From contig JASFYX010000027.1 in the NCBI GenBank assembly GCA_045046885.1, forward strand, positions 1 to 28,908: 28,908 nt of DNA, read 5' to 3'. The position numbers and the translations under genes were made by a program. The notes beneath the pieces are model-generated. The model worked only from the letters and a program-made list of their open reading frames with translations. It was not told the origin of the DNA and searched no databases. Below are positions 22,194 to 28,908 of this stretch, piece by piece. Within the stretch, counting starts at the first letter, position 1, and every line of letters begins with the position of its first letter. This DNA is from CG1-02-35-72 sp045046885 (GTDB taxonomy: Bacteria > Bacteroidota > Bacteroidia > Flavobacteriales > Flavobacteriaceae).

Positions 22194-23621
22194 ATGACAA
22201 AAACGGACATTACTGTTTGGCAAGCCTGCCTATCCTTTATAAAGGACAATATTAAACCTCAGGCTTATAAAACATGGTTCGAACCTATTAAGCCCATTAA
22301 GCTTTCTGCTGATGCGCTGACAATTCAGGTACCTAGTAAATTTTTTTACGAATGGTTAGAAGAGCACTACATTAAATTGTTACGTGTGGCTTTGGTAAGA
22401 GAGTTAGGAAAAGATGCTAAATTAATTTACGATGTTCGCATGGAGAATGCTTATAGTAGTAAAAAACCACATACGGTTAAAATTCCGAGTTCTAACAGAA
22501 AACCTATGTATGGGCAAAATATTTCTGTTCCTTTAGAATTGAATAAAAGAGAACTTAGAAATCCGTTTGTAATTCCAGGTATTCAAAAGATAAAAATAGA
22601 ATCGCAGTTAAACCCGAATTATAATTTCGATAATTTTATAGAAGGTGATGCCAACAGATTGGCGCGCTCTGCTGGGATTGCTGTTGCCAATAAACCGGGC
22701 GGTACATCCTTTAACCCATTGTTAATTTACGGTGGTGTTGGTTTAGGAAAAACACATATTGCGCACGCCATTGGTGTTGAGATTAAAAATAAATATGCCG
22801 ATAAAACAGTATTGTATATTTCTGCCGAAAAATTTACGCAACAATATATAGATGCCGTCAAATCTAATTCTAGAAATGATTTTATTCATTTCTACCAAAT
22901 GATTGACGTCCTTATTATTGATGATGTTCAGTTTTTATCTGGTAAAACAGGTACACAAGATGTCTTTTTCCACATCTTTAACCACCTGCACCAAAATGGC
23001 AGACAGGTTATTTTAACATCAGATAAACCACCAGTTGACATGCAAGATATAGAACAACGCTTGCTATCGCGTTTTAAATGGGGTTTATCGGCAGAGTTAC
23101 AAGCACCAGATTACGAAACACGTGTGTCTATTCTTCAAAACAAATTGTTTAGAGACGGTGTTGTAATGCCCGATGAAATAGTTGACTATATAGCCAAACA
23201 TATCAAAACAAATGTGAGGGAATTAGAAGGTGTTCTCATTTCTATGATAGCGCAAGCCTCTTTCAATAAAAAAGAATTTACCCTTGGACTTACCAAGCAA
23301 ATTGTAGATAAATTTGTTAAAAACACCAAACGCGAAGTGTCTATTGAACACATCCAAAAAGTAGTGTCGAAATATTTTGAAATGGATATGAGCACTTTAC
23401 AATCTAAAACGCGTAAGCGTCATATTGTACAAGCCCGTCAGTTGGCTATGTTTTTTGCCAAACGTATGACAAAAGCATCGTTGGCAAGTATAGGCGCTCA
23501 AATTGGCAAACGCGACCATGCTACAGTTCTTCACGCTTGTAAAACGGTTGATAATCTCACAGAAACCGATAAACAATTCAGAAAATACGTCGAAGATTTG
23601 ACAAAAAAATTGTCCTACTAA
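22194..23621 (+). CDS. dnaA: Chromosomal replication initiator protein DnaA
   Basis: 475 residues, full length. Domain I is residues 1-80 (VWQACLSFIKDNIKPQAYKTWF), followed by a short linker. The AAA+ domain has the Walker A GGVGLGKT (180-187), Walker B VLIIDDVQFL and the box VII arginine in RLLSRFKWGL. Domain IV carries the DNA-binding signature with KRDHATVLHACKTV. It binds DnaA boxes at oriC and opens the duplex. The upstream gap holds one DnaA-box-like site and no rpmH; dnaN does not follow, so the gene order differs from the classic dnaA-dnaN cluster, as is usual in Bacteroidota. A phosphatase and a methylase-family gene follow closely and may share its transcript. Confidence 0.99.
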   Translation: MTKTDITVWQACLSFIKDNIKPQAYKTWFEPIKPIKLSADALTIQVPSKFFYEWLEEHYIKLLRVALVRELGKDAKLIYDVRMENAYSSKKPHTVKIPSSNRKPMYGQNISVPLELNKRELRNPFVIPGIQKIKIESQLNPNYNFDNFIEGDANRLARSAGIAVANKPGGTSFNPLLIYGGVGLGKTHIAHAIGVEIKNKYADKTVLYISAEKFTQQYIDAVKSNSRNDFIHFYQMIDVLIIDDVQFLSGKTGTQDVFFHIFNHLHQNGRQVILTSDKPPVDMQDIEQRLLSRFKWGLSAELQAPDYETRVSILQNKLFRDGVVMPDEIVDYIAKHIKTNVRELEGVLISMIAQASFNKKEFTLGLTKQIVDKFVKNTKREVSIEHIQKVVSKYFEMDMSTLQSKTRKRHIVQARQLAMFFAKRMTKASLASIGAQIGKRDHATVLHACKTVDNLTETDKQFRKYVEDLTKKLSY

Positions 23622-23632
23622 ATCTATGAGGT

Positions 23633-24094
23633 ATGAAACGTATTCTGATGGTTTGCTTGGGCAATATTTGTAGATCACCTCTAGCCGAGGGGCTTTTAAA
23701 ATCAAAATTAGACAGCACAAAATTTTATGTCGATTCGGCAGGAACAGGCAATTGGCATGTAGGCGAGCAACCCCATAAACTATCTATGGCTGTAGCCGAA
23801 AATCACGATTTAGATATCTCTTATCAGCAATGCCGACAATTTTCGGCGTCTGATTTTGATAAATTCGACATTATCTATGCTATGGATGCTAATAATTTTA
23901 GCGATTTAAATGATATGGCCAGGAATGACGCTGATAAAACTAAAATTAAATTGCTGCTAAACGAACTTTTCCCGGGTGAAAACGTAGATGTCCCAGATCC
24001 CTATACTGGCGGCATGATGCAGTTTGAGCAGGTGTATAATATTTTAGACAAAGCCACAACTACTTTAGCAGATAAATTAAACAATGAGCAATAG
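23633..24094 (+). CDS. Low-molecular-weight protein-tyrosine phosphatase
   Basis: 153 residues. The signature CLGNICRSP (nucleophile Cys8, Arg14) at the N-terminus and DPYTGG (general-acid Asp) near the C-terminus define the family. It dephosphorylates tyrosine-phosphorylated proteins or small aryl phosphates; in bacteria it is often linked to capsule or exopolysaccharide control, but no partner kinase is nearby. It starts 11 bases after dnaA and overlaps the next gene by 11, suggesting co-transcription. Confidence 0.95.
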   Translation: MKRILMVCLGNICRSPLAEGLLKSKLDSTKFYVDSAGTGNWHVGEQPHKLSMAVAENHDLDISYQQCRQFSASDFDKFDIIYAMDANNFSDLNDMARNDADKTKIKLLLNELFPGENVDVPDPYTGGMMQFEQVYNILDKATTTLADKLNNEQ

Positions 24095-24797
24095 AGGAAA
24101 ATTATATTTAATTCCCACAACTTTAGGCGATAATGAGCCTTTAGAAGTTTTGCCCTTATCTGTTAGGAAAGCCATTAATGAAATTGATTACTTTATTGTC
24201 GAAAACGAGAAATCTGCACGGCGTTTTATAAAAAAAATCACCCCGCGTAAAGCACAAGACAGTTTAAAAATTCAGTTAATAGATAAGTTTACTCAAGAAG
24301 CAGATACACAGCACTATTTAGATGTTTGTTTTGACGGCAGTAACGTGGGTTTACTTTCAGAAGCGGGTAATCCGGCCATAGCCGATCCTGGTGCGACGAT
24401 GGTGGCTTTAGCGCATAAAAAAAATATTGAAGTTGTGCCATTGGTGGGACCTAGTTCAATTTTAATGGCGATGATGAGTTCGGGATTTAACGGTCAGAAT
24501 TTTGCTTTTAACGGTTATTTGCCGATTGACCAAAATGAGCGCAAAAATAAAATAAAATATTTAGAAAAATACTCAAAGACACAAAATCAGTCACAGATAT
24601 TTATAGAAACACCTTATCGCAATGATAAGATGTTTAGTCATTTATTGCAGGTATTAACCCCTTCAACTATGTTGTGTGTAGCGGCTGATATTACTTTGCC
24701 CACAGCTTTTATAAAATCGTATTCTGTAGTCGATTGGAAAAAACACAAACCCAATCTGCACAAAAGACCTTGTATATTTATTATTCACAAGTATTAA
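24084..24797 (+). CDS. SAM-dependent methyltransferase of the RsmI/tetrapyrrole methylase family
   Basis: 237 residues. The tetrapyrrole-methylase fold is shown by LYLIPTTLGDNEP at the N-terminus, GLLSEAGNPAIADPGA (cofactor loop), VVPLVGPSSILMAMMSSG and FIETPYRNDKM. These are the hallmarks of RsmI, which 2'-O-methylates C1402 of 16S rRNA. However, the TPIGN motif is replaced by TTLGDNEP and the protein is shorter than typical RsmI (about 280), so this is probably the RsmI-like paralogue found in many Bacteroidota, whose substrate is unclear. An inverted repeat and a terminator follow. Confidence 0.85.
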   Translation: MSNRGKLYLIPTTLGDNEPLEVLPLSVRKAINEIDYFIVENEKSARRFIKKITPRKAQDSLKIQLIDKFTQEADTQHYLDVCFDGSNVGLLSEAGNPAIADPGATMVALAHKKNIEVVPLVGPSSILMAMMSSGFNGQNFAFNGYLPIDQNERKNKIKYLEKYSKTQNQSQIFIETPYRNDKMFSHLLQVLTPSTMLCVAADITLPTAFIKSYSVVDWKKHKPNLHKRPCIFIIHKY

Positions 24798-24833
24798 TCT
24801 GATTTTTTTTCCGTCTTTACCTTTAGATTAGGA

Positions 24834-24864
24834 TTGATACGATGACTGCGAGTCATCGTATCAA
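24834..24864. repeat. Perfect 14-bp inverted repeat
   Basis: TTGATACGATGACT and AGTCATCGTATCAA flank a 3-base GCG loop. The stem is perfect but is not followed by a T-run on either strand, so it is not a typical intrinsic terminator; the terminator is the next hairpin. It may be a small repeat element or an RNA 3'-end stabiliser. Confidence 0.7.
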
Positions 24865-24872
24865 TAATATAA

Positions 24873-24905
24873 AGTCAGGACTTCATTCAAAGTAAAGCCC
24901 TGACT
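24873..24905. terminator. Terminator between convergent genes
   Basis: AGTCAGGACTT (24873-24883) pairs with AAGCCCTGACT (24895-24905), 11 bp with one non-Watson-Crick pair. On the minus strand it is followed by TTTATATTATT, so it best serves mltG; on the plus strand CTTAGATTTTTG follows, so it may work both ways. Confidence 0.6.
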
Positions 24906-24930
24906 CTTAGATTTTTGTAAAATATTAATT

Positions 24931-25989
24931 CTAACGTCTTATCCCCTGTTTACTAATCCATCTTTGGTACAGATATGCATTCTTAGCATGCTGGTATTTA
25001 TCAACGGCAAATTCGTGATAGCCTAATTTTTTTGTACTAGCACACATAAACATATAACGGTGTTTTGCAGCGTTTAAAACGGCATCTATACTCGACACAT
25101 CGGGCATAGCGATAGGGCCGGGCGGGAGGCCTTTGTTTAAGTAAGTGTTATAAGGCGATTTAATAAGCAAGTCTTTGTTGAGGACTCTTTTTATGATGGT
25201 ATCTTTATTAAAATGACGTTTCAAAGCAAATATAACGGTAGGGTCTGCTTGTAAAGGCCAATGGCGTTTTAAACGGTTTAGGTACAATCCGGCAACTATA
25301 GGGCGCTCGTCAACTTTAGCGGTTTCTTTTTGAACGATAGCGGCCAAACTGATGACTTGTTCTGGACTTAAATTTAATTTTTCCGCTTTTGAAAGTCTGT
25401 TTTTTTGTTGCCAAAAATGCTGATATTCTTTGTATAATTTGTCTCTTAAAGCCGTTGCAGAAATATTCCAATACACCTCGTAACTGTTGGGAATATAAAT
25501 ACCCAAAGCTTGGTCTGAGGTTAAATTGTGCTGTTTTAAAAAGAGTGTATCACGCATAGCCTTTAAAATAGAAATAGCATTGGGCTCAACTTGTTTAGAC
25601 AATCTTTCGGCGAGTGATTTTAAGTCATTTTGATTGTTAAACACCAAATTTACAGGCGCTTGTTTACCACTTCGTAAATGATTGATTAAGGTGTTGTTAT
25701 TCCAATCTTTTGCAATTAAATACCGACCCGATTTTATATTTATATCATATTTTTTTATTGAGGCTAACCATTTAAAAGAATTGTTGTTTTTTAAATAACC
25801 TTCTAAACTATCTGTTAAAGCTGTGATAGAGGTGTTATGCGGAATTAAAATATAACCCGATTTTAAAGTGTTCTTTCCGTAAATATTGTTGAGTAAGTTC
25901 GCTGCAATAATTATTAAAACAATGAAAATTATATTGGCTATAAATTTCAAAGGCGATTTATACATTTTTTTTATAAAAGATTCAGACAT
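24931..25989 (-). CDS. mltG: Endolytic murein transglycosylase MltG
   Basis: 352 residues. One membrane helix at about 15-34 anchors the protein in the inner membrane with the rest in the periplasm. The YceG domain contains the catalytic Glu in IVQKETAKVDERP, then GLYLNRL, LQADPTVIFAL, YNTYLNKGLPPGPI and the C-terminal HEFA. It cleaves nascent glycan strands and so ends peptidoglycan polymerisation. It is the last gene of the dapF-acetyltransferase-mltG operon, overlapping the middle gene by 8 bases. The link to dapF makes sense because both act in peptidoglycan synthesis. Confidence 0.96.
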   Translation of the reverse strand: MSESFIKKMYKSPLKFIANIIFIVLIIIAANLLNNIYGKNTLKSGYILIPHNTSITALTDSLEGYLKNNNSFKWLASIKKYDINIKSGRYLIAKDWNNNTLINHLRSGKQAPVNLVFNNQNDLKSLAERLSKQVEPNAISILKAMRDTLFLKQHNLTSDQALGIYIPNSYEVYWNISATALRDKLYKEYQHFWQQKNRLSKAEKLNLSPEQVISLAAIVQKETAKVDERPIVAGLYLNRLKRHWPLQADPTVIFALKRHFNKDTIIKRVLNKDLLIKSPYNTYLNKGLPPGPIAMPDVSSIDAVLNAAKHRYMFMCASTKKLGYHEFAVDKYQHAKNAYLYQRWISKQGIRR

Positions 25990-26512
25990 CAGTATTTAAG
26001 AGCTGTAAGAGCCATTCGTTTTTAAAGTTGTTTTTATAATAATGCCAATCTTTTTTTAAACCCACAACTTCAAATCTTTGATTTTTAAAAAGTTTTAAAC
26101 TTGTTGTATTGTCTTCTAAAATATTGGCGTAAAGCTGATGCAATTTAAGGGTTTTAAAACAATAATTAATTAAAGTTTTAAGGGCGTCATTGGCAAAACC
26201 TTTTCTTCTATATTGAGCCGTAATAACAATACCCACACCGACACGTTTATTTTGAGCATCAAAGTCGAATAAATCTACTAAGCCGGCAGTTTTTTTGGTT
26301 TTAGTATCACAAATAACAAAACGGAATTGTTGTGCAATGTTAATATCTTGTTTTGCATTTTTGATATAAGCCTTTAAAACATCTCTTGAAAAGGGTTTTA
26401 CAGTACCACTAATTTCCCAAAGCGATGTGTCGTTTTCAATACTTTCTAAAAAGTCGAGGTCTTCTGGCTCAAGGGCTCTTAAATAAATATTATTTCCTTT
26501 TAAGAGCTTCAT
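25982..26512 (-). CDS. GNAT-family N-acetyltransferase (RimJ/RimL-like)
   Basis: 176 residues with the layout of RimL/SpeG-like acetyltransferases: YLRALEPEDLDFL at the N-terminus, GLVDLFDFD, the acetyl-CoA loop QYRRKGFANDAL (about 120-131), and NTTSLKLFKNQRFEVVG near the end. The substrate is unknown. It lies between dapF (stop 1 base before this ATG) and mltG (8-base overlap), so all three are translated from one message. Confidence 0.93.
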   Translation of the reverse strand: MKLLKGNNIYLRALEPEDLDFLESIENDTSLWEISGTVKPFSRDVLKAYIKNAKQDINIAQQFRFVICDTKTKKTAGLVDLFDFDAQNKRVGVGIVITAQYRRKGFANDALKTLINYCFKTLKLHQLYANILEDNTTSLKLFKNQRFEVVGLKKDWHYYKNNFKNEWLLQLLNTDV

Positions 26513-26513
26513 T

Positions 26514-27293
26514 TTAAGTAGTTATTTTCCCTTTAAAAACTTGTACGGCCAGCCCTTTTAAAAATATATCGGTATAAACACCGTCTTTAAGATTAAAGGA
26601 CACCTCTAAATTACCGCCTCTTGTTTTTAGTATAACCGAATTCCTTTTGGTTTTCCCCGATTTATGAACAGCAATAGCAACAGCCGTCACACCTGTGCCA
26701 CAGCTGAGTGTTTCGTCTTCTACACCACGTTCGTAGGTGCGGACTTTAAAATTGTTTTCATCAATTTGCGTTACAAAATTGATGTTACTACCTTCTTTAA
26801 AATAAGGGGCACCGTTGCGAATTTTACGACCGTCCTTTTTAACGTCAACAGTTTCTACATCGCTTACAAAAGTAACATGATGTGGTGAGCCTGAATCTAG
26901 AAACAGATGTGTATCCGTCATTAAAATATCAGAAATATCTTGCATCCCTAAACTGACATCATCTTTTATTATTGTGGCTTTATGAACACCATCAATTGCT
27001 GCAAAATGTGCTTTATCTTTTATGATGTTTAAATATTTGGCAAAGGCCACAATACAACGGCCGCCATTGCCACACATGGTACTTTCATTACCATCGGCAT
27101 TAAAATACATCATTTTAAAATCAAAGCCTTCAGCATTTTCTAAACAAATCAAGCCATCTGCGCCAATACCAAATCGGCGATTGCACAAAAAGTTGATTAA
27201 TTTAGTGTTGCTTGTGTCAAAAACGCTAGCCCTGTTGTCTATCATTACAAAGTCGTTTCCCGCCCCTTGATATTTGTAAAATTCTAATTTCAT
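26514..27293 (-). CDS. dapF: Diaminopimelate epimerase
   Basis: 259 residues, normal length. It converts LL- to meso-diaminopimelate for lysine and peptidoglycan synthesis. The two catalytic cysteines are Cys74 in STMCGNGGRC and Cys198 in TLSCGTGVTA; GAGNDFVMIDN at the N-terminus and FNADGNES are also diagnostic. It is the first gene of the operon with an acetyltransferase and mltG. A TACATTTG element (27321-27314 on the minus strand) is a candidate -7 box, and the GTTAA array shared with the divergent protease gene lies just upstream. Confidence 0.97.
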   Translation of the reverse strand: MKLEFYKYQGAGNDFVMIDNRASVFDTSNTKLINFLCNRRFGIGADGLICLENAEGFDFKMMYFNADGNESTMCGNGGRCIVAFAKYLNIIKDKAHFAAIDGVHKATIIKDDVSLGMQDISDILMTDTHLFLDSGSPHHVTFVSDVETVDVKKDGRKIRNGAPYFKEGSNINFVTQIDENNFKVRTYERGVEDETLSCGTGVTAVAIAVHKSGKTKRNSVILKTRGGNLEVSFNLKDGVYTDIFLKGLAVQVFKGKITT

Positions 27294-27313
27294 TGGCTAT
27301 AAAATGATGTGTA

Positions 27314-27321
27314 CAAATGTA
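27314..27321 (-). promoter_or_regulatory. Candidate -7 element of the dapF operon
   Basis: Read on the minus strand, TACATTTG matches TAnnTTTG and would give a leader of about 15 bases. No TTG is found 17-19 bases upstream; the GTTAA array occupies the -33 zone, so an activator may be needed. Confidence 0.35.
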
Positions 27322-27345
27322 GTGATATTTTGTAAAGACTCTTTT

Positions 27346-27383
27346 GTTAAAAAGCCGTTAAAATGGCGTTAAGGCTGTGTTAA
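27346..27383. promoter_or_regulatory. Four GTTAA repeats at exact 11-bp spacing
   Basis: GTTAA occurs at 27346, 27357, 27368 and 27379, all in the same direction and each 11 bases from the next. Direct repeats one helical turn apart are the typical target of OmpR/PhoB-family response regulators. The array ends just upstream of where the -33 element of the protease gene should be, a position suited to an activator, and is also next to the dapF promoter. Confidence 0.6.
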
Positions 27384-27410
27384 ACTCAAAAAACCAACGA
27401 CAATTATATC

Positions 27411-27418
27411 TAATTTTG
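27411..27418 (+). promoter_or_regulatory. Candidate -7 element of the HtrA/Deg protease gene
   Basis: TAATTTTG matches TAnnTTTG 27 bases upstream of the start codon. No TTG is found 17-19 bases upstream, but the GTTAA array ends there, consistent with an activated promoter. Confidence 0.45.
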
Positions 27419-27444
27419 AGCATTGATTAAAAAAACCAAAACAA

Positions 27445-28878
27445 ATGAAAAAGATAAGTTTATTAGTAGCCGCATCCTTTTTGGGAGGTATGCTTACTTT
27501 AGGAAGTTATAAATTATTTTTTGAGACCAATAATCAGAGCCCAAATCAAACGGTTTTAAAGCCCACACAATTAACAGCAAAAGCTGTTAACTATGCCGTT
27601 CCTGCAGAAAAAACAGACTTCACAAGTGCCGCTGATGCAACTTTGGCCGCCGTTGTACACGTTAAAAATATAGCGGTACAAGAAGTGAGAGATCCATTCT
27701 CTTCATTTTTTTATGGCGGTAATGGCAAGCGTCAGTTTAAACAAATAGGTACAGGCTCGGGTGTTATTATTTCTAAAGATGGGTATATAATTACCAATAA
27801 CCATGTTATAGAAAATGCCAAAACTTTAGAAATTACTTTAAATGATAAACGCAAGTACAAAGCCACAGTAGTAGGTGCCGATCAAAATACAGACATCGCT
27901 TTGGTTAAAATTGATGCGACTGATTTACCTTATATTCCTTTCGGAAATTCTGATAACGTAAAAGTAGGCGAGTGGGTTTTAGCCGTTGGTAATCCGTTTA
28001 ACTTAGCTTCTACGGTAACAGCGGGTATTATTAGTGCTAAAGGACGTAATATAGACATCAATAAAAGTAGCAGAGCTATAGAATCGTTTATTCAGACCGA
28101 TGCCGTAGTAAATCCCGGAAATAGCGGTGGTGCTTTGGTAAATACCCGTGGTGAACTTATTGGGATTAACTCTGCCATAGAATCACTTACAGGTTCATAT
28201 ATGGGTTATTCTTTTGCGGTACCTTCTAACATCGCTAAAAAAGTGATAGAAGACATTATGTTATATGGCCATGTGCAACGGGCTTATTTAGGTGTAAATG
28301 CGGATGATTTGGATGGCGAAGTGGTCAAAAAACTCAATTTAAAAAATGCAGAAGGTGTTGTAATAGTGAATGTTTTAGACAATGGCGCTGCCAAAAAAGC
28401 AGGACTTAAAAAGAATGACATCATCTTAAAAATGGACAATGTAAGTATTAAAAAATATGCCGATTTAATAGGATTTTTAGGTTCTAAACGTCCGGGTGAT
28501 AATATTAAAATCAGCATTTTAAGAGAGGGTGTACAAAAGGTATTTTCTATTAAATTAAAAAATCAATTTGGCAAAGAAACTGTATCAGATACAGATTACG
28601 TTAAATATTTTATAGGTGATGTAAAAGCATTACCTAAAGCCGATAAGTCTAAGTTTGATATTGATTATGGCGTTAAGATAAGGATGCTTAAAAGCCCTGA
28701 ATTAAAAGCCAAAGGCTTACAAAATGACGATATTATTTTGGCTATAAACGATATAAAAGTTGCGACTGTACAAGAATTAAATGCTTACTTAAAAAGTAAC
28801 GAAAATAAAAATTACGTAACACTTCAAATACTCGATCAAAGAGGACGCGTGGGTTACGTTTCATTAAGATTGAATTAG
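27445..28878 (+). CDS. Periplasmic HtrA/Deg-family serine protease
   Basis: 477 residues. An N-terminal hydrophobic segment (5-22) acts as signal peptide or anchor. The trypsin-like domain has the catalytic triad His120 (NNHVIENA), Asp150 (NTDIALVKI) and Ser227 (NPGNSGGALV). Two PDZ domains follow, about 275-365 (GVVIVNVLDNGAAKKAGL) and 385-475 (GLQNDDIILAIND). This is a DegP/DegQ-type protein-quality-control protease and chaperone that handles misfolded envelope proteins. The gene stands alone with its own regulatory region containing four GTTAA repeats 11 bp apart, suggesting control by a two-component system, as E. coli degP is controlled by CpxR. A palindromic terminator follows. Confidence 0.96.
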   Translation: MKKISLLVAASFLGGMLTLGSYKLFFETNNQSPNQTVLKPTQLTAKAVNYAVPAEKTDFTSAADATLAAVVHVKNIAVQEVRDPFSSFFYGGNGKRQFKQIGTGSGVIISKDGYIITNNHVIENAKTLEITLNDKRKYKATVVGADQNTDIALVKIDATDLPYIPFGNSDNVKVGEWVLAVGNPFNLASTVTAGIISAKGRNIDINKSSRAIESFIQTDAVVNPGNSGGALVNTRGELIGINSAIESLTGSYMGYSFAVPSNIAKKVIEDIMLYGHVQRAYLGVNADDLDGEVVKKLNLKNAEGVVIVNVLDNGAAKKAGLKKNDIILKMDNVSIKKYADLIGFLGSKRPGDNIKISILREGVQKVFSIKLKNQFGKETVSDTDYVKYFIGDVKALPKADKSKFDIDYGVKIRMLKSPELKAKGLQNDDIILAINDIKVATVQELNAYLKSNENKNYVTLQILDQRGRVGYVSLRLN

Positions 28879-28890
28879 TTTTAAGAATAA

Positions 28891-28908
28891 AGGATTTTTA
28901 AAAATCCT
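28891..28908 (+). terminator. Terminator of the protease gene (cut by the window end)
   Basis: AGGATTTTTAAAAATCCT is a perfect 18-bp palindrome starting 13 bases after the stop codon. The window ends at its last base, so a following T-run cannot be checked. Confidence 0.5.

Overview
The window looks like chromosomal DNA of a member of the Bacteroidota, most likely family Flavobacteriaceae. The evidence is the low G+C content, candidate promoters of the TTG/TAnnTTTG type instead of TTGACA/TATAAT, flavobacterial-type DnaA, OdhA, RibD and DapF proteins, and many short palindromic repeats typical of that group. Assignment below family level is not attempted.

Region 1 (about 190-9140, all on the minus strand) is the most notable part. 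Six tightly packed genes, mostly overlapping by 11-22 bases, encode in order: a five-helix membrane cytochrome b with two pairs of histidines 14 residues apart; a membrane-anchored NAD(P)H/FAD oxidoreductase with a ferredoxin-like domain; a secreted 23-haem cytochrome c; a secreted 34-haem cytochrome c built from three-haem tandem modules; an outer-membrane beta-barrel; and an OB-fold-like lipoprotein. Together they read as a complete wire from cytoplasmic NAD(P)H across the inner membrane, periplasm and outer membrane. This is a candidate extracellular electron transfer (or respiratory) conduit that I cannot match to a named system such as MtrCAB.

Region 2 (9140-10900) holds a 47-residue zinc-ribbon gene, a tRNA-Asn(GTT) gene, several tRNA-Asn remnants carrying a palindrome in the D-loop position, and a small GIY-YIG nuclease gene lying between two remnants. 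Region 3 (10912-14871) is the 2-oxoglutarate dehydrogenase operon odhA-odhB. Region 4 (14872-18400) is accessory: three minus-strand genes (an orphan, a uracil-DNA-glycosylase-like protein and a lipoprotein esterase). Two are followed by long imperfect palindromes that resemble cassette recombination sites, and two are preceded by a shared repeat of about 180-200 bp.

Region 5 (18400-28908) is housekeeping: prmC (with two in-frame repeat-derived insertions) and an acetyltransferase; divergent ribD and an IMPACT-family gene; a convergent thioesterase; dnaA with a low-molecular-weight phosphatase and a tetrapyrrole-methylase-family protein; a minus-strand dapF-acetyltransferase-mltG operon; and an HtrA/Deg protease preceded by four GTTAA repeats exactly 11 bp apart. 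All function calls come from reading the sequence; no database search was run.
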